Below, in pieces: positions 51,506-60,329 of a DNA stretch of 64,000 nt. Location: NCBI GenBank assembly GCA_964539825.1, contig CAZIKF010000004.1, positions 62,001 to 126,000 on the forward strand, given 5' to 3'. The notes under the pieces are model-generated. The model did no database searches and had not been told where the DNA came from. It was given only the letters and a program-made list of their open reading frames with translations. The position numbers and the translations under genes were made by a program. Every line of letters begins with the position of its first letter. Position 1 is the first letter of the stretch. This DNA comes from CAZIKF01 sp964539825. Its GTDB lineage: Bacteria > Muiribacteriota > UBA6191.

Positions 51506-52960
51506 ATGAACTTGAAAAACACTTTTCGGGTCCTCCTCGTCAATGGGAACTCCACTACACGACCCTACCGTGTTGCTCCTCTGGGATTGGCATTCCTGGC
51601 AAGTTTTCTGGAAGCTAAGGGCCATCAGGTAGAGATTCTGGAGTTTCCGTTCACGCGTAAGCAGAAAAGGGAGTTTTCCAAGAAAGCTCTCCTTTTCCAA
51701 CCGAATCTCATTGGGATCGGAATCCGAAACCTGGATAACTCAGATCTCAACGCCTATCGAACCTATCTACAGGAACCAGCAAAACTTGTGGATCTGCTAC
51801 GTGCTACATTTAAGGTCGCGCCTGTCCCCATTCTTGTGGGAGGGCCGGCCGCTACTGTTGATCCCAAAAGGGTTCTGCGTGCTACTGAGGCAGATTGCCT
51901 GATCCTGGGAGAAGGAGAGCCGGGCCTGTTGCAGGCCCTTGAATTCATTGCTTCCAAAAAACCTCTTCCAAAAATTCTTTCCCATTCGGAAACCATCCCT
52001 TTTCGAGTAATAGACACCCGTAATCTCCCTGCTCCACAACTATATCGCTGGGTTTCCATGAAACCCTATCTCGGCCGCGATGCGGGCTATCCCCTCCAAA
52101 CAAAACGAGGATGCCCTCTTCACTGTACTTACTGCACTTACGCACGCATCGAAGGATCCCGTTATCGTCTCTTGGATCCGGATTCGATTGCTCGTGAAGT
52201 TGAAGGTGCATTGAGCACGGGAATTGAGGAATTCGAGTTTGTGGATAGTACTTTCAACTTGCCGGTGCAACATGCCCGCAACGTACTGAGTGCCATTCAA
52301 AATAGGAGGGTAAGGGCTCGATTCATCGGAACCGGATTAAATCCGCTGAACTTACCATTTACTCTTCTAGAGCAAATGAAGGAAGTTGGCTTCGAGTCAA
52401 CAATTCTCACTGCGGAGAGCGCCAGTCCCACCATGCTCCGATCTTATCGTAAGGACTTCTGCGTGGAACAGTTGAGGAAGGCTGCGGTGTCCTTGAAGGA
52501 ACTACAGATTCAAACCCTTTTTGTTTTCTTGATAGGAGGGCCTCTGGAAAGCCGTGAAACGGTGGAGGAAACCCTGGAATTTATCAAGGAATTTGTCACA
52601 AAACCTCATGTGGCCTATATCACCTGTGGAATACGCATCTATCCAGGGAGCCCCCTACATGGAGATCTACTTTGCGGAAAGTTGGATCCTATGAGCTTGA
52701 GCTGGTTTGGTACCAACAGAGATATACCCTTTTATCTATCCCACGAGGTAGGTAGAGAGTGGCTTAATCATCGATTACAAACCTTTCGCAGAACCTGTCC
52801 CAACACTCTTTGTAGCGATCAGGGTCAGGGATATCTCGCAGATCTTGCACAAGCCTTTTTGGAGAAACTTCCGGTCAAGAAACCAATTTGGCGCTTCGCT
52901 CGATTATTAAACCGACTCCAGGATCCCTTTTTCTGGAAAAACCAAAGGACTATCTCATGA
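51506..52960 (+). CDS. cobalamin-binding-type radical SAM protein
   Basis: The 484-residue protein has an N-terminal B12-binding-like domain (LLVNGNSTTRPYRVAPLGLA) and a radical SAM domain with the [4Fe-4S] cysteines C203, C207 and C210 in RGCPLHCTYCTYAR. B12 radical SAM enzymes often methylate unactivated carbons. The class cannot be told more precisely; the N-terminal domain lacks the clear DxHxxG B12 motif, so cobalamin use is an inference. It is the first gene of the polyketide synthase cluster, with ATGA overlap to the YceI gene. Confidence 0.85.
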   Translation: MNLKNTFRVLLVNGNSTTRPYRVAPLGLAFLASFLEAKGHQVEILEFPFTRKQKREFSKKALLFQPNLIGIGIRNLDNSDLNAYRTYLQEPAKLVDLLRATFKVAPVPILVGGPAATVDPKRVLRATEADCLILGEGEPGLLQALEFIASKKPLPKILSHSETIPFRVIDTRNLPAPQLYRWVSMKPYLGRDAGYPLQTKRGCPLHCTYCTYARIEGSRYRLLDPDSIAREVEGALSTGIEEFEFVDSTFNLPVQHARNVLSAIQNRRVRARFIGTGLNPLNLPFTLLEQMKEVGFESTILTAESASPTMLRSYRKDFCVEQLRKAAVSLKELQIQTLFVFLIGGPLESRETVEETLEFIKEFVTKPHVAYITCGIRIYPGSPLHGDLLCGKLDPMSLSWFGTNRDIPFYLSHEVGREWLNHRLQTFRRTCPNTLCSDQGQGYLADLAQAFLEKLPVKKPIWRFARLLNRLQDPFFWKNQRTIS

Positions 52961-53574
52961 AATCCAATTTTCTCCTGTTCATCATGATTTTCCTCGTCCC
53001 TTTTTTCTGCCTTCAAGCAAAAAACCTATCTGGGGAGGCATCACTTCATTTTGACGGACACTCAACGGGGCACGATTTCGGAGGAACCCTTTCCCCCGAA
53101 TCATTTGGTGCAACATTGCAAGATGGTGGTACGAGGGGCCGCATCCTTTCCATTCCCAAGATCGAGATACGTATCAGAGACATGAAAACTGGAAACAAGA
53201 AACGGGATCGGAAGATGTATGACATGTTTCAGGCCAATCGCTTCCCTGTATTGAACGCAAGTCTGGAGAGACTCTCTTTGCATGCCCTGAAAGGCTCTGG
53301 AGCAAAGTTTCCCATTCGCTTGAAGATTCGGGACATAGAAAAGGAAATTGAAGTGAAATTGAAGAAATTCGAGGAAAGAGGAGAGCAGCTTCTTTTAGAA
53401 ATTACCTTTCCCGTTTCTCTTAAAGAATACGGTCTCACGGCTCCCAGTGCACTTTTCGGGATGATTCGGGTGAAAGATCGCGTGGATGTTAGCGGAACCA
53501 TTGAGCTCAAATCCGCAGAAATCCAAAGCCCGGTTCCGCCAGAAATCATCAAAGCAAAGAGCGGCCGACAATGA
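52957..53574 (+). CDS. YceI-family exported lipocalin-like protein
   Basis: The 205-residue protein has a signal peptide (MKSNFLLFIMIFLVPFFC). A YceI-like barrel follows (SGEASLHFDGHSTGHDFGGT, then FPVLNASLERL and FPVSLKEYGLTAPSALFGMI). YceI proteins bind polyisoprenoids and other long-chain lipids. The ATG at 52957 overlaps the radical SAM stop by 4 bp; its own stop overlaps the polyketide synthase start by 4 bp. By context it may carry the cluster's lipophilic product in the periplasm. Confidence 0.85.
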   Translation: MKSNFLLFIMIFLVPFFCLQAKNLSGEASLHFDGHSTGHDFGGTLSPESFGATLQDGGTRGRILSIPKIEIRIRDMKTGNKKRDRKMYDMFQANRFPVLNASLERLSLHALKGSGAKFPIRLKIRDIEKEIEVKLKKFEERGEQLLLEITFPVSLKEYGLTAPSALFGMIRVKDRVDVSGTIELKSAEIQSPVPPEIIKAKSGRQ

Positions 53575-54629
53575 GCCAAACCGTCTATTTGCAGAAGATC
53601 TCAACAGCACACCCCAACTTCGAGATTCACCAAACATTTTTGGAGCATCTGGAATTGCTTTTGGAAGATGATTCTTTGGCTCGAAAAATGCGGCGTCTGG
53701 AGAGATACAGCACTGTTAATCGGCGTTTCAGTGTCCTGGAACACCCACTTTGTAAGGAATACGGTGATGGGGGGTTTTATGGACCGAAGAACTGGCCTTC
53801 AACCGCGGATCGAATGAAAGTCTATCAAGAATCTGCTTTTCCCCTGGCTCACAAGGCAATTGAGCCGCTCTTTAGAACCCTGGACCGTAGAGCAATTACC
53901 CACTTGATTATCACCTCTTGTACCGGATTTTACGCTCCAGGTCTGGATCTGGAAATCATACGATGGCTGGAACTGGAGCCTACAGTTCAAAGATCCATCA
54001 TCGGGTTTATGGGATGTTACGCGGCTATTAATGCCATGCAAAGCGCCTACCACATCGTTCGCTCCAATCAAGAGGCCAGGGTATTGATGGTAAACCTGGA
54101 ATTGTGCTCTCTGCACTTGCAAAAGCCTCAAACTCTTGAGGAAGCAGTTCCATTTCTACTTTTTGCCGATGGATGTGCCGCTTCGGTGATTGGAGCTAAA
54201 CCGGAAGGTCTTTTAATCCGAAATTTCTACTCCTCCTACATCCCTGAAGGTTGGGATGATATGAGTTGGAACATAGGAAATTCTGGATTCAACATGCACC
54301 TTTCTCAAAGCGTTCCCAGATTACTAGCGAAGAATTTAAACAAAGCCTTTCAAACCATGGGATTGATTGCAGATCTGCCTGAACTGGCAATTCACCCCGG
54401 TGGGGAAAGTATTTTAAGGGCTTTGGAAAAGGCTTTGGACCTCCCGTGCTCCTCCAATCAACTGGAAACCTCCCGCAATGTCCTCAGAGAAGTCGGCAAT
54501 GTCAGTTCGGCAACCATCATGTTCGTTCTACAGAAATTACAGGATTATGAATCCCCGGATTCTTCTGGTTTAGCTATGGCCTTTGGACCTGGTCTGAGTA
54601 TGGAGTGTATGCAATATGAAAGAGTATGA
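53571..54629 (+). CDS. type III polyketide synthase (chalcone synthase-like)
   Basis: The 352-residue homodimeric condensing enzyme has the type III PKS triad: nucleophile C149 in GFMGCYAAI, H275 in AIHPGGES and N310 in GNVSSATIMF. It would extend an acyl-CoA starter with malonyl-CoA to give alkylpyrones, alkylresorcinols or related phenols. Length is typical. The gatekeeper phenylalanines of plant enzymes are not identifiable, so product size cannot be read. Overlaps with YceI (4 bp) and the FAD oxidoreductase (14 bp) show tight coupling. Confidence 0.93.
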   Translation: MSQTVYLQKISTAHPNFEIHQTFLEHLELLLEDDSLARKMRRLERYSTVNRRFSVLEHPLCKEYGDGGFYGPKNWPSTADRMKVYQESAFPLAHKAIEPLFRTLDRRAITHLIITSCTGFYAPGLDLEIIRWLELEPTVQRSIIGFMGCYAAINAMQSAYHIVRSNQEARVLMVNLELCSLHLQKPQTLEEAVPFLLFADGCAASVIGAKPEGLLIRNFYSSYIPEGWDDMSWNIGNSGFNMHLSQSVPRLLAKNLNKAFQTMGLIADLPELAIHPGGESILRALEKALDLPCSSNQLETSRNVLREVGNVSSATIMFVLQKLQDYESPDSSGLAMAFGPGLSMECMQYERV

Positions 54630-55791
54630 CGCCATCGTTGTTGGTGCCGGCCCGGCCGGTAGTTTTTTCTCCCGGGAATTAGCTAGAAGCGGGTACAGCG
54701 TTCTTCTACTGGAAGCCTCTGACGGGAAGGGACGCAAGCTTTGCGGAGAGTATTTGTGCCCCGCAGGAGTAAAGCTCCTGGAGGAATCAGATGCCAGATG
54801 GGTTCTGGAGGGATTTCCAATGTTAAATGGAATGAAAATCTATAGTCCGGCGGGGAGGGAAGTTCGCTGTACTTTCCCGATCAAAGACTCGAAGACATCC
54901 TACGGATTAAGTGTCCATCGGGCTGTATTTGATTCCAGAATGAGAGAACTCGCACAATTCGAATCACGTGTGGATCTGCGCCTCGAACATAGAGTCCAGG
55001 AGATTCATCGGGGAAAGTCGGGTTGGATTGTAAAGAGCAAAAACGATGAATTCCAGGGAATGCTTCTTGTGGGTGCTGATGGGATGAAATCCATCGTTGC
55101 TCGTATTAGCGGTTTGAGAAGGTCCGTGTCTGCTCAAAGAATCGCTGTTCACTGCTTTGCGAATTCCAGGGATGCGAGGGATTCCTTTGGAGAAATGCAT
55201 CTCTATGAAGACGGAACCTACCTGGGACTTAATCCCACCGGAGCCTCTGAATGTAATCTTGGGTATGTTACGGATATTGGAATTCTGAAATCCCATTCTT
55301 CTCCCGAACAATTTGTGAAGAACCGGATCGAGACAGATCGTTGGTTACGGGAACGGATTGATTTTCCTCCCTCACCCCTCGATGTGAGGGTCACCTGCAA
55401 TCTCCATAATCTCATCCCTCAAATTGTTGCTCCCCAGTGCGCCCTCATAGGGGATGCGGCCTGCTTTGTGGATCCACTCACGGGAGAGGGAATGGCCTCG
55501 GCACTGCTAAGCGCCCTGCTCCTTAGCCAATCTTTGAAGAATTGGAATTCCAACCACGCTGAATCCCTGGAGACATGTCTTAGTGCTTATGCCCTGCTTC
55601 ACCGGAAACGGTTCCAGGCAAAGATCAAAATCAACACCTTCTTTCAATGGCTGATTAAAAAGCCTATGTTGGTCGAAGAATTGGGACGCTTTCTGGGAGC
55701 TCACCAGAGATGCGCAGACGCTCTTGTGGGGATGATCGGAAATGTCCTCAAGCCCGTTGAGGCGGTATACTTTTCTCTGGGATTAACCTGA
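54616..55791 (+). CDS. FAD-dependent oxidoreductase of the geranylgeranyl-reductase/hydroxylase type
   Basis: The 391-residue flavoprotein starts with the Rossmann FAD motif AIVVGAGPAGSFFSRELA and contains the second FAD motif ALIGDAACFVDPLTGEGM; the LLVGADGMKS segment is typical of flavin monooxygenases and prenyl reductases. Type III PKS clusters elsewhere encode flavoprotein hydroxylases that turn alkylresorcinols into quinones, so a similar tailoring role is likely. It overlaps the polyketide synthase end by 14 bp. It is the last gene of the cluster. Confidence 0.85.
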   Translation: MKEYDAIVVGAGPAGSFFSRELARSGYSVLLLEASDGKGRKLCGEYLCPAGVKLLEESDARWVLEGFPMLNGMKIYSPAGREVRCTFPIKDSKTSYGLSVHRAVFDSRMRELAQFESRVDLRLEHRVQEIHRGKSGWIVKSKNDEFQGMLLVGADGMKSIVARISGLRRSVSAQRIAVHCFANSRDARDSFGEMHLYEDGTYLGLNPTGASECNLGYVTDIGILKSHSSPEQFVKNRIETDRWLRERIDFPPSPLDVRVTCNLHNLIPQIVAPQCALIGDAACFVDPLTGEGMASALLSALLLSQSLKNWNSNHAESLETCLSAYALLHRKRFQAKIKINTFFQWLIKKPMLVEELGRFLGAHQRCADALVGMIGNVLKPVEAVYFSLGLT

Positions 55792-55916
55792 GAAATCCCT
55801 GCATTTGACGAGGCTGGTTTTGAAATCCTTCATAGATAGAGTTTGGAATAGGAATTAAGTGTCTGCACTTGCCCCTGAAACGGCATCGGAGACATAAACA
55901 ATCACATAATTTAGCT

Positions 55917-56258
55917 TCACTTTACCTTCTCCTTAACTTTCTTTTTCTTCGGTTTTGGGATCGGAAGCTCTTCCTCGGTGATTCTAATTAGATTACAGAG
56001 CCAATCTTCATCCTCAAATTGTTCTTCGATAAGAAAGCAGGGTTTTGCGCCTGGATAAGGGGATGCCTCGACGACCTCTCCAATAAAGGATTTTCCTCCA
56101 CTGGTGGGTTTTACGAGAAGCCGATCATCACAAATCAATGCGACTAGCTTGGAACCACTATAAATCGCATACTCACCAAACATTTTCTTAAATGTAACGT
56201 CATTCGCGTTTTCCAGTTGTCCAACAATGAATTCAACAAATTCCAACTTAGAAGTCAT
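55917..56258 (-). CDS. TfoX N-terminal-domain protein
   Basis: A 113-residue protein matching the TfoX/Sxy N-terminal domain: VTFKKMFGEYAIYSGSKLVA, then LLVKPTSGGKSFI and ASPYPGAKPCFLIEEQF. Full-length TfoX regulates competence; single-domain proteins like this are of unknown role. The C-terminus is a lysine-rich tail (KPKKKKVKEKVK). A copy of the dispersed repeat lies 20 bp from its start codon. It begins the repeat-separated region. Confidence 0.85.
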   Translation of the reverse strand: MTSKLEFVEFIVGQLENANDVTFKKMFGEYAIYSGSKLVALICDDRLLVKPTSGGKSFIGEVVEASPYPGAKPCFLIEEQFEDEDWLCNLIRITEEELPIPKPKKKKVKEKVK

Positions 56259-56277
56259 TTGAGCTCCAATCTGCTCA

Positions 56278-56307
56278 GAATTTTCAAGCCTGTTTCCTTA
56301 ATCTATC
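56278..56307 (+). repeat. dispersed 28-bp repeat, diverged copy
   Basis: GAATTTTCAAGCCTGTTT then CCTTAATCTATC, about 80 per cent like the consensus core CTAGCCCGTCCCCTTAAT. Separates the TfoX-like gene from the next gene. Confidence 0.65.
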
Positions 56308-56323
56308 AACCTAAGAAATTGGC

Positions 56324-56860
56324 TCAACAATTCTTCAACTCGGTTTCAATGAACAAAAGAATCTTTTGAGTCAAATCTTCGAAACACTTCTCATACGCAG
56401 TTACATAACGATTAGAAAAGAACACGTAGCATAAAAATAAGGTTGGATATCCAATCACTACAGTAATAATTCCTGCGAGTGGTATATCAATTGAATTTGA
56501 GTGAAAAACTGCTAGTACAGGCAATATTCCAAACAACCCACAGGTGACTCTAAAAAATGAGATTATCTTTTCCCTGAGTTTCTTGATTCTAGAGGGACAA
56601 TCAAACGAAATCAGGGTGCTCTTACTTTCCAAGGTCTCAAACTTCATTTCTGTAAGAAGTTTACTATCCCCGAGAGAAATGATTATGCGATTTTCCTCAG
56701 GTGTTTTTTTTACTTTGAACGTATTACTCTTAATCAATTCAAGTCTCTCAGGCTGCATCATCAAAGCGAACTTATTAAGAAACAGACCCAAACAATCAGA
56801 AGCCTCTCCTTGAACTTCTACTTGAATTGCATTGGATGGTGATTGCTGTTCATTCATCAT
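56324..56860 (-). CDS. small membrane protein of unknown function
   Basis: The 178-residue protein has a soluble N-terminal half and two membrane helices (VTCGLFGILPVLAVF and GIITVVIGYPTLFLCYVF) followed by a cytoplasmic helical tail. No family recognised. The ATG at 56860 follows GGAG at good distance; a longer frame to 57073 overlaps the next gene. It stands alone between two dispersed repeats, and its AT-rich composition is unlike the gene clusters to the left. Confidence 0.55.
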   Translation of the reverse strand: MMNEQQSPSNAIQVEVQGEASDCLGLFLNKFALMMQPERLELIKSNTFKVKKTPEENRIIISLGDSKLLTEMKFETLESKSTLISFDCPSRIKKLREKIISFFRVTCGLFGILPVLAVFHSNSIDIPLAGIITVVIGYPTLFLCYVFFSNRYVTAYEKCFEDLTQKILLFIETELKNC

Positions 56861-56889
56861 TTTCTCCACAGACCCCACGTTGCTATTAT

Positions 56890-56904
56890 GTCCCCGTAAT
56901 CTCC
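56890..56904 (+). repeat. dispersed repeat, right half only
   Basis: GTCCCCGTAATCTCC keeps the right half of the repeat consensus with one change. Located between the unknown membrane protein and the glycoside hydrolase. Confidence 0.45.
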
Positions 56905-56924
56905 TCGGACTTGTGCCCCTCAAT

Positions 56925-58112
56925 TCACCTTTGTATGATTGCCTGAAATAACGGGTTGGGTTTGTAAAATTTCTTTCCCGGAAATGGGTTTCCCTTTTCA
57001 ACTTCAGTCCAGTAGCCGGGAGGAGTTGGACCGGTTCCCAGTTCGTAGTCCATTCCGTCCCATTCTTCCTCACGAAAGGAGTAAAAGGCTCTGTGCCATC
57101 CGTATTCCTTTAGTACGGATACCAGGTCCTTAATATACTGGACCGCGCCCTTGTTTTTACGAAAGAGACCGAATTCTCCAACCAGGATTTTCGTGGACGG
57201 AATCTTATGTTTTTCCTGCCATTTTCGAACCGGACGGAGAAAATGTGCCATGAATTCCTTATCCCAAGGCACTTTTGGAGATGACTTTCCCTTCTCCCCC
57301 GTAGGGATAGAGCCCGGGTAGAGGTATTGTCCCTTGTTTTTGTGATTGGTGAATAAATAGGGTTCATACATGTGAAAGGAATAAAGGACATTGTCATCAT
57401 CAACAGGCTCAAGGATCTTGAATGCCCAGGGTGTACCGTAAAAACCGCTGTCGAGGATAATAGAGGTGTGGGAATCGACCTTGCGAATTGCCTGGACTAC
57501 CTTTCGGTAGAATAGATTTAGATCTGCCGGGGTACCTTTGATCTTCTCGTACCACTTGCCGTAATCAGAGGTAAACCAATCTGAATAGCGGGGTTTGACA
57601 TGCTCGGGGGAGGGCTCATTTTTAATGTTGTAACCGACAAGTGCCGGATGTCCCTTTAACGCTGCTGCCAACTGCGACCAGAAGGAAATTGCCTGATCCT
57701 GAAATTTGAAGTCCTTCCAGATCATTCTTTCCTGAACTCCACCGTTGTGCTGTCGCCATCGATTTCCAGGAAGGCTGAGCATGGTCAAAATGACCTTCAG
57801 TCCCTCTTGATTAGCTTTATTGAGGACATCAAGTAATAGTGGGAGATCCTCTTTAATCAATCCCTTGAATTTTCCAGGTCTCCCCAAAAAATAATCCCCT
57901 CGATTCTCAACCTTTCTGCCATTCAACCACTTATTAGGAGCTAATCGTACAAAGTCGAGTTTGAGTTCCTTCGCGGCTTTAAACCTCTCAGCTTTTTCAA
58001 CATAATTAAAAAAGTTAGTCCCCATCCTGGGAGTCCTCCAGAAGAGCTGTCCATTGGCAAACACAGGCGCGGTACCCAGAAAAATACACCCAAAAAAAAC
58101 TATATTCTTCAT
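56925..58112 (-). CDS. exported GH5-type glycoside hydrolase (cellulase family)
   Basis: The 395-residue enzyme has a signal peptide (MKNIVFFGCIFLGTAPVFA). The GH5 catalytic acid is the glutamate in YNIKNEPSPEH and the nucleophile the glutamate in ILVGEFGLFRK; the TIM-barrel strand NVLYSFHMYEPYLF is also typical. It would cut beta-linked glucans or mannans outside the cell. The ATG at 58112 is preferred over a TTG at 58124. It has no carbohydrate-binding module. It stands alone between two dispersed repeats. Confidence 0.88.
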   Translation of the reverse strand: MKNIVFFGCIFLGTAPVFANGQLFWRTPRMGTNFFNYVEKAERFKAAKELKLDFVRLAPNKWLNGRKVENRGDYFLGRPGKFKGLIKEDLPLLLDVLNKANQEGLKVILTMLSLPGNRWRQHNGGVQERMIWKDFKFQDQAISFWSQLAAALKGHPALVGYNIKNEPSPEHVKPRYSDWFTSDYGKWYEKIKGTPADLNLFYRKVVQAIRKVDSHTSIILDSGFYGTPWAFKILEPVDDDNVLYSFHMYEPYLFTNHKNKGQYLYPGSIPTGEKGKSSPKVPWDKEFMAHFLRPVRKWQEKHKIPSTKILVGEFGLFRKNKGAVQYIKDLVSVLKEYGWHRAFYSFREEEWDGMDYELGTGPTPPGYWTEVEKGNPFPGKKFYKPNPLFQAIIQR

Positions 58113-58173
58113 AGGAAATTCCAACTACTGAAGATGTAGATTGTAGCAATCAATTTATCAGAAAAGTCTTCAG

Positions 58174-58191
58174 AGTTTTCTAGCTTGTCCC
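58174..58191 (+). repeat. dispersed repeat, diverged copy
   Basis: AGTTTTCTAGCTTGTCCC, followed by ACTGG instead of CTTAAT. Lies 60 bp upstream of the GH5 start. Confidence 0.6.
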
Positions 58192-58344
58192 ACTGGCCCC
58201 TATACGAGGTTTTTATAAGAAGCAGTTGGTCCGTTTTTTTGTGCGCTATTCTTTTTTCTTCTACAGAAATTGGCAGGTGTGTTTATAATTTCAAGACATG
58301 ATTCACATTTCAGGATGATCTCAACCTTGGATTGGAGTTAAGGT

Positions 58345-58503
58345 ATGCACAAATTAGGTTTTCTTGGCTATTTGGGTTTTCTGGGATTTCTTGGTTTCTT
58401 GGACCCAAGATACTTTTCTCTCTTCTCATTATTTGCGCTGTATAACTTTTTTTGGATACAGTTTGCAAAGAAATCGGATGGCTCCTCAGACAATAATGAC
58501 TAG
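58345..58503 (+). CDS. small Gly/Phe/Leu-rich membrane protein, DUF3796-like
   Basis: A 52-residue protein too short for ordinary ORF lists. It starts MHKLGFLGYLGFLGFLGFLD, a repeated GFLG pattern typical of DUF3796-type small membrane proteins, and continues with one more hydrophobic helix (FSLFSLFALYNFFWIQF). The stop codon TAG is followed by the dispersed repeat after two bases. The gene is the only one in this unit, on the plus strand. Function unknown. Confidence 0.65.
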   Translation: MHKLGFLGYLGFLGFLGFLDPRYFSLFSLFALYNFFWIQFAKKSDGSSDNND

Positions 58504-58505
58504 CA

Positions 58506-58532
58506 GAATTTTCTAGCCCGTCCCCTTAATTT
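58506..58532 (+). repeat. dispersed repeat at the left edge of the scaffold gap
   Basis: GAATTTTCTAGCCCGTCC then CCTTAATTT, close to consensus and running into the N block. Confidence 0.85.
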
Positions 58533-58632
58533 NNNNNNNNNNNNNNNNNNNNNNNNNNNNNNNNNNNNNNNNNNNNNNNNNNNNNNNNNNNNNNNNNNNN
58601 NNNNNNNNNNNNNNNNNNNNNNNNNNNNNNNN
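58533..58632. other. scaffold gap (100 N)
   Basis: Exactly 100 undetermined bases, the usual placeholder for an unknown-size gap. Sequence on both sides is the dispersed repeat, which suggests assembly failed at a repeat; the true distance and content are unknown. Confidence 0.98.
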
Positions 58633-58645
58633 TCCCCTTAATTTT
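58633..58645 (+). repeat. dispersed repeat at the right edge of the scaffold gap
   Basis: TCCCCTTAATTTT resumes the right half of the repeat directly after the gap, 20 bp downstream of the stop of the minus-strand gene. Confidence 0.75.
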
Positions 58646-58665
58646 CAAGCATGAAAATTTTCATT

Positions 58666-60078
58666 CTACGAATCTCTTTGATCAAAGACCGGATTGCAGG
58701 CTCTTTGATTTTTCAATTGAGCTTCAGGATTAGAATAGACTGAGCCAAAAAGAGTTTTCCAGTCCTCTAGAACTGAAACTTCCTGTTTTGACCAGCCCGT
58801 TTCTTTCAGTATTTTCGGGCAAAACTCCACCGGGAAAGGTGTCACAAGCATGGAGTAATCGGAGTACTTTCCCGGCAGATTCACTTCTTTGTTGAAAAGC
58901 TCCTTATACTCCTCCTCCCAGTCAAATTCGGAAGCCCCAAAAAGGCGTACAAGCTTCAGGTAAAAGTTGATCTGCTCCGTGGATAATCCCCTTTCTACTC
59001 CCTGAAACCCGGAGAGTTTCCTCCTGCGCTCCCGATCCAGCGCATACATTGCCGGAAAATAATCATGATAGGCGAATAGGTAAACTCTCTCCACCCGTCG
59101 GTAATTCTTCAAAAAACGGGCCCTACCGGTTATGACATGAAGCTGCCAGGATGATTTGAGCAGGGTCCTCAATAGATCTTTTAAATCTCCTTTAGGAGAA
59201 GGAAGCTGCTTCAAATCCTCTTCAAATTTGCTAATCAACGCGGTAACATCTTTTTGATCCACGACCAGCGGCAGTTGGTCCCTTTCTTCAAGAGCCAGTT
59301 TATTTCGCCTGGCGAGTTCATTGAAAAGTACCAGCGACTGTAACTTATACCCCATATCATTGGCATGCAGAAGGTCAAAGCTCAGGTATTTGGTTGAGAT
59401 GCGCTCTCCATTAAAGAACCCGGAATTCTTCAAGATTTCAGCCATGGGTATGAAATCCTCACGACCGGAAAAAAAGTCATTCATAAAAGTAACTTCACCA
59501 AGGAAATAATCCAGGTAGAAGATAGAAAACTTCTTCTGTTCCGATAGGCGGATCAATTCCTGGAAATAATCGTGGGTAGCCAGGTCCGTGCTTTCATTTC
59601 TGCTCCACCCAAAGACAGCGATCAGGAACAATTTCAAAAGACGGATTTCGTAATAGTTTCCGAAAAGATGGATCTTGTAGCTCTCAAATCGATTCCAGGA
59701 ATAGTTGATTCCCGATCGAAGAAAAACGTGGGCGCCTGGTGGAAGATTTCTCAAGAGTTCCAAATGCTGCTTTCCCATGGTCCCGGGGTAACCAAGATTC
59801 ACAACCTCAAAGGGAGACCCGGCCGCTTTTAGCAGGGTAGAAAACTGGGCTGGCAGGGAATAGAGAGCCTCATAGCTGGCTCCTCCACCATAAATTGTAG
59901 AATCGCCAACAAAGAAAACGGTGTTTTTGGCCTCTTGAGTGGAGATCTTCTTTAGAGCTTGTTCAAAAAACTGCGCATAGGAGCCGTAGGGATTGGTTTT
60001 TAAAGCCAGTAGCTGAAGAGCGATCTCACAAAGAATCAAGAAGAAAAATGAGATGAGAATGTATCGGAAAAACTTCAT
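58666..60078 (-). CDS. membrane-anchored SGNH/GDSL-type hydrolase-like protein
   Basis: The 470-residue protein has an N-terminal membrane anchor (ILISFFFLILCEIALQLLAL). SGNH blocks can be placed: FFVGDSTIYGGGAS (nucleophile serine), NLGYPGTMG (glycine), FLRSGINYSWN (asparagine) and SFDLLHANDMGY (Asp and His). SGNH enzymes remove acyl groups from lipids or surface polysaccharides. The C-terminal 200 residues are not recognised. It stands alone between dispersed repeats, reading opposite to the repeat's orientation. Confidence 0.75.
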   Translation of the reverse strand: MKFFRYILISFFFLILCEIALQLLALKTNPYGSYAQFFEQALKKISTQEAKNTVFFVGDSTIYGGGASYEALYSLPAQFSTLLKAAGSPFEVVNLGYPGTMGKQHLELLRNLPPGAHVFLRSGINYSWNRFESYKIHLFGNYYEIRLLKLFLIAVFGWSRNESTDLATHDYFQELIRLSEQKKFSIFYLDYFLGEVTFMNDFFSGREDFIPMAEILKNSGFFNGERISTKYLSFDLLHANDMGYKLQSLVLFNELARRNKLALEERDQLPLVVDQKDVTALISKFEEDLKQLPSPKGDLKDLLRTLLKSSWQLHVITGRARFLKNYRRVERVYLFAYHDYFPAMYALDRERRRKLSGFQGVERGLSTEQINFYLKLVRLFGASEFDWEEEYKELFNKEVNLPGKYSDYSMLVTPFPVEFCPKILKETGWSKQEVSVLEDWKTLFGSVYSNPEAQLKNQRACNPVFDQRDS

Positions 60079-60290
60079 TGAAGAACTGCTTTACGGAATT
60101 TTGAGGGCTGGTATAGCCCTGTGTATCCAAGAGAATCCATTTTGCCAGATTTCTTAAAGCTTAGTTAAGCCTTACTTTTTCCATCTTTCCAATCTTGGAA
60201 TTCATACCGGGACAGTCTAGCATCTCCTTGCATTGATTCAGAGCACTATGGGCCTAATCACGGGAGTCCTTCACTCCTCTCAACTTGAGA

Positions 60291-60315
60291 GTTTTCTAGC
60301 CCGTCCCCTTAATCC
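60291..60315 (+). repeat. dispersed repeat, near-consensus copy
   Basis: GTTTTCTAGCCCGTCC then CCTTAATCC. It lies 14 bp beyond the stop codon of the DoxX gene, like the copy at 58633 with the preceding gene. The 212-bp stretch 60079-60290 before it has no coding potential. Confidence 0.88.
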
Positions 60316-60329
60316 TTCCTCATGGTGGT

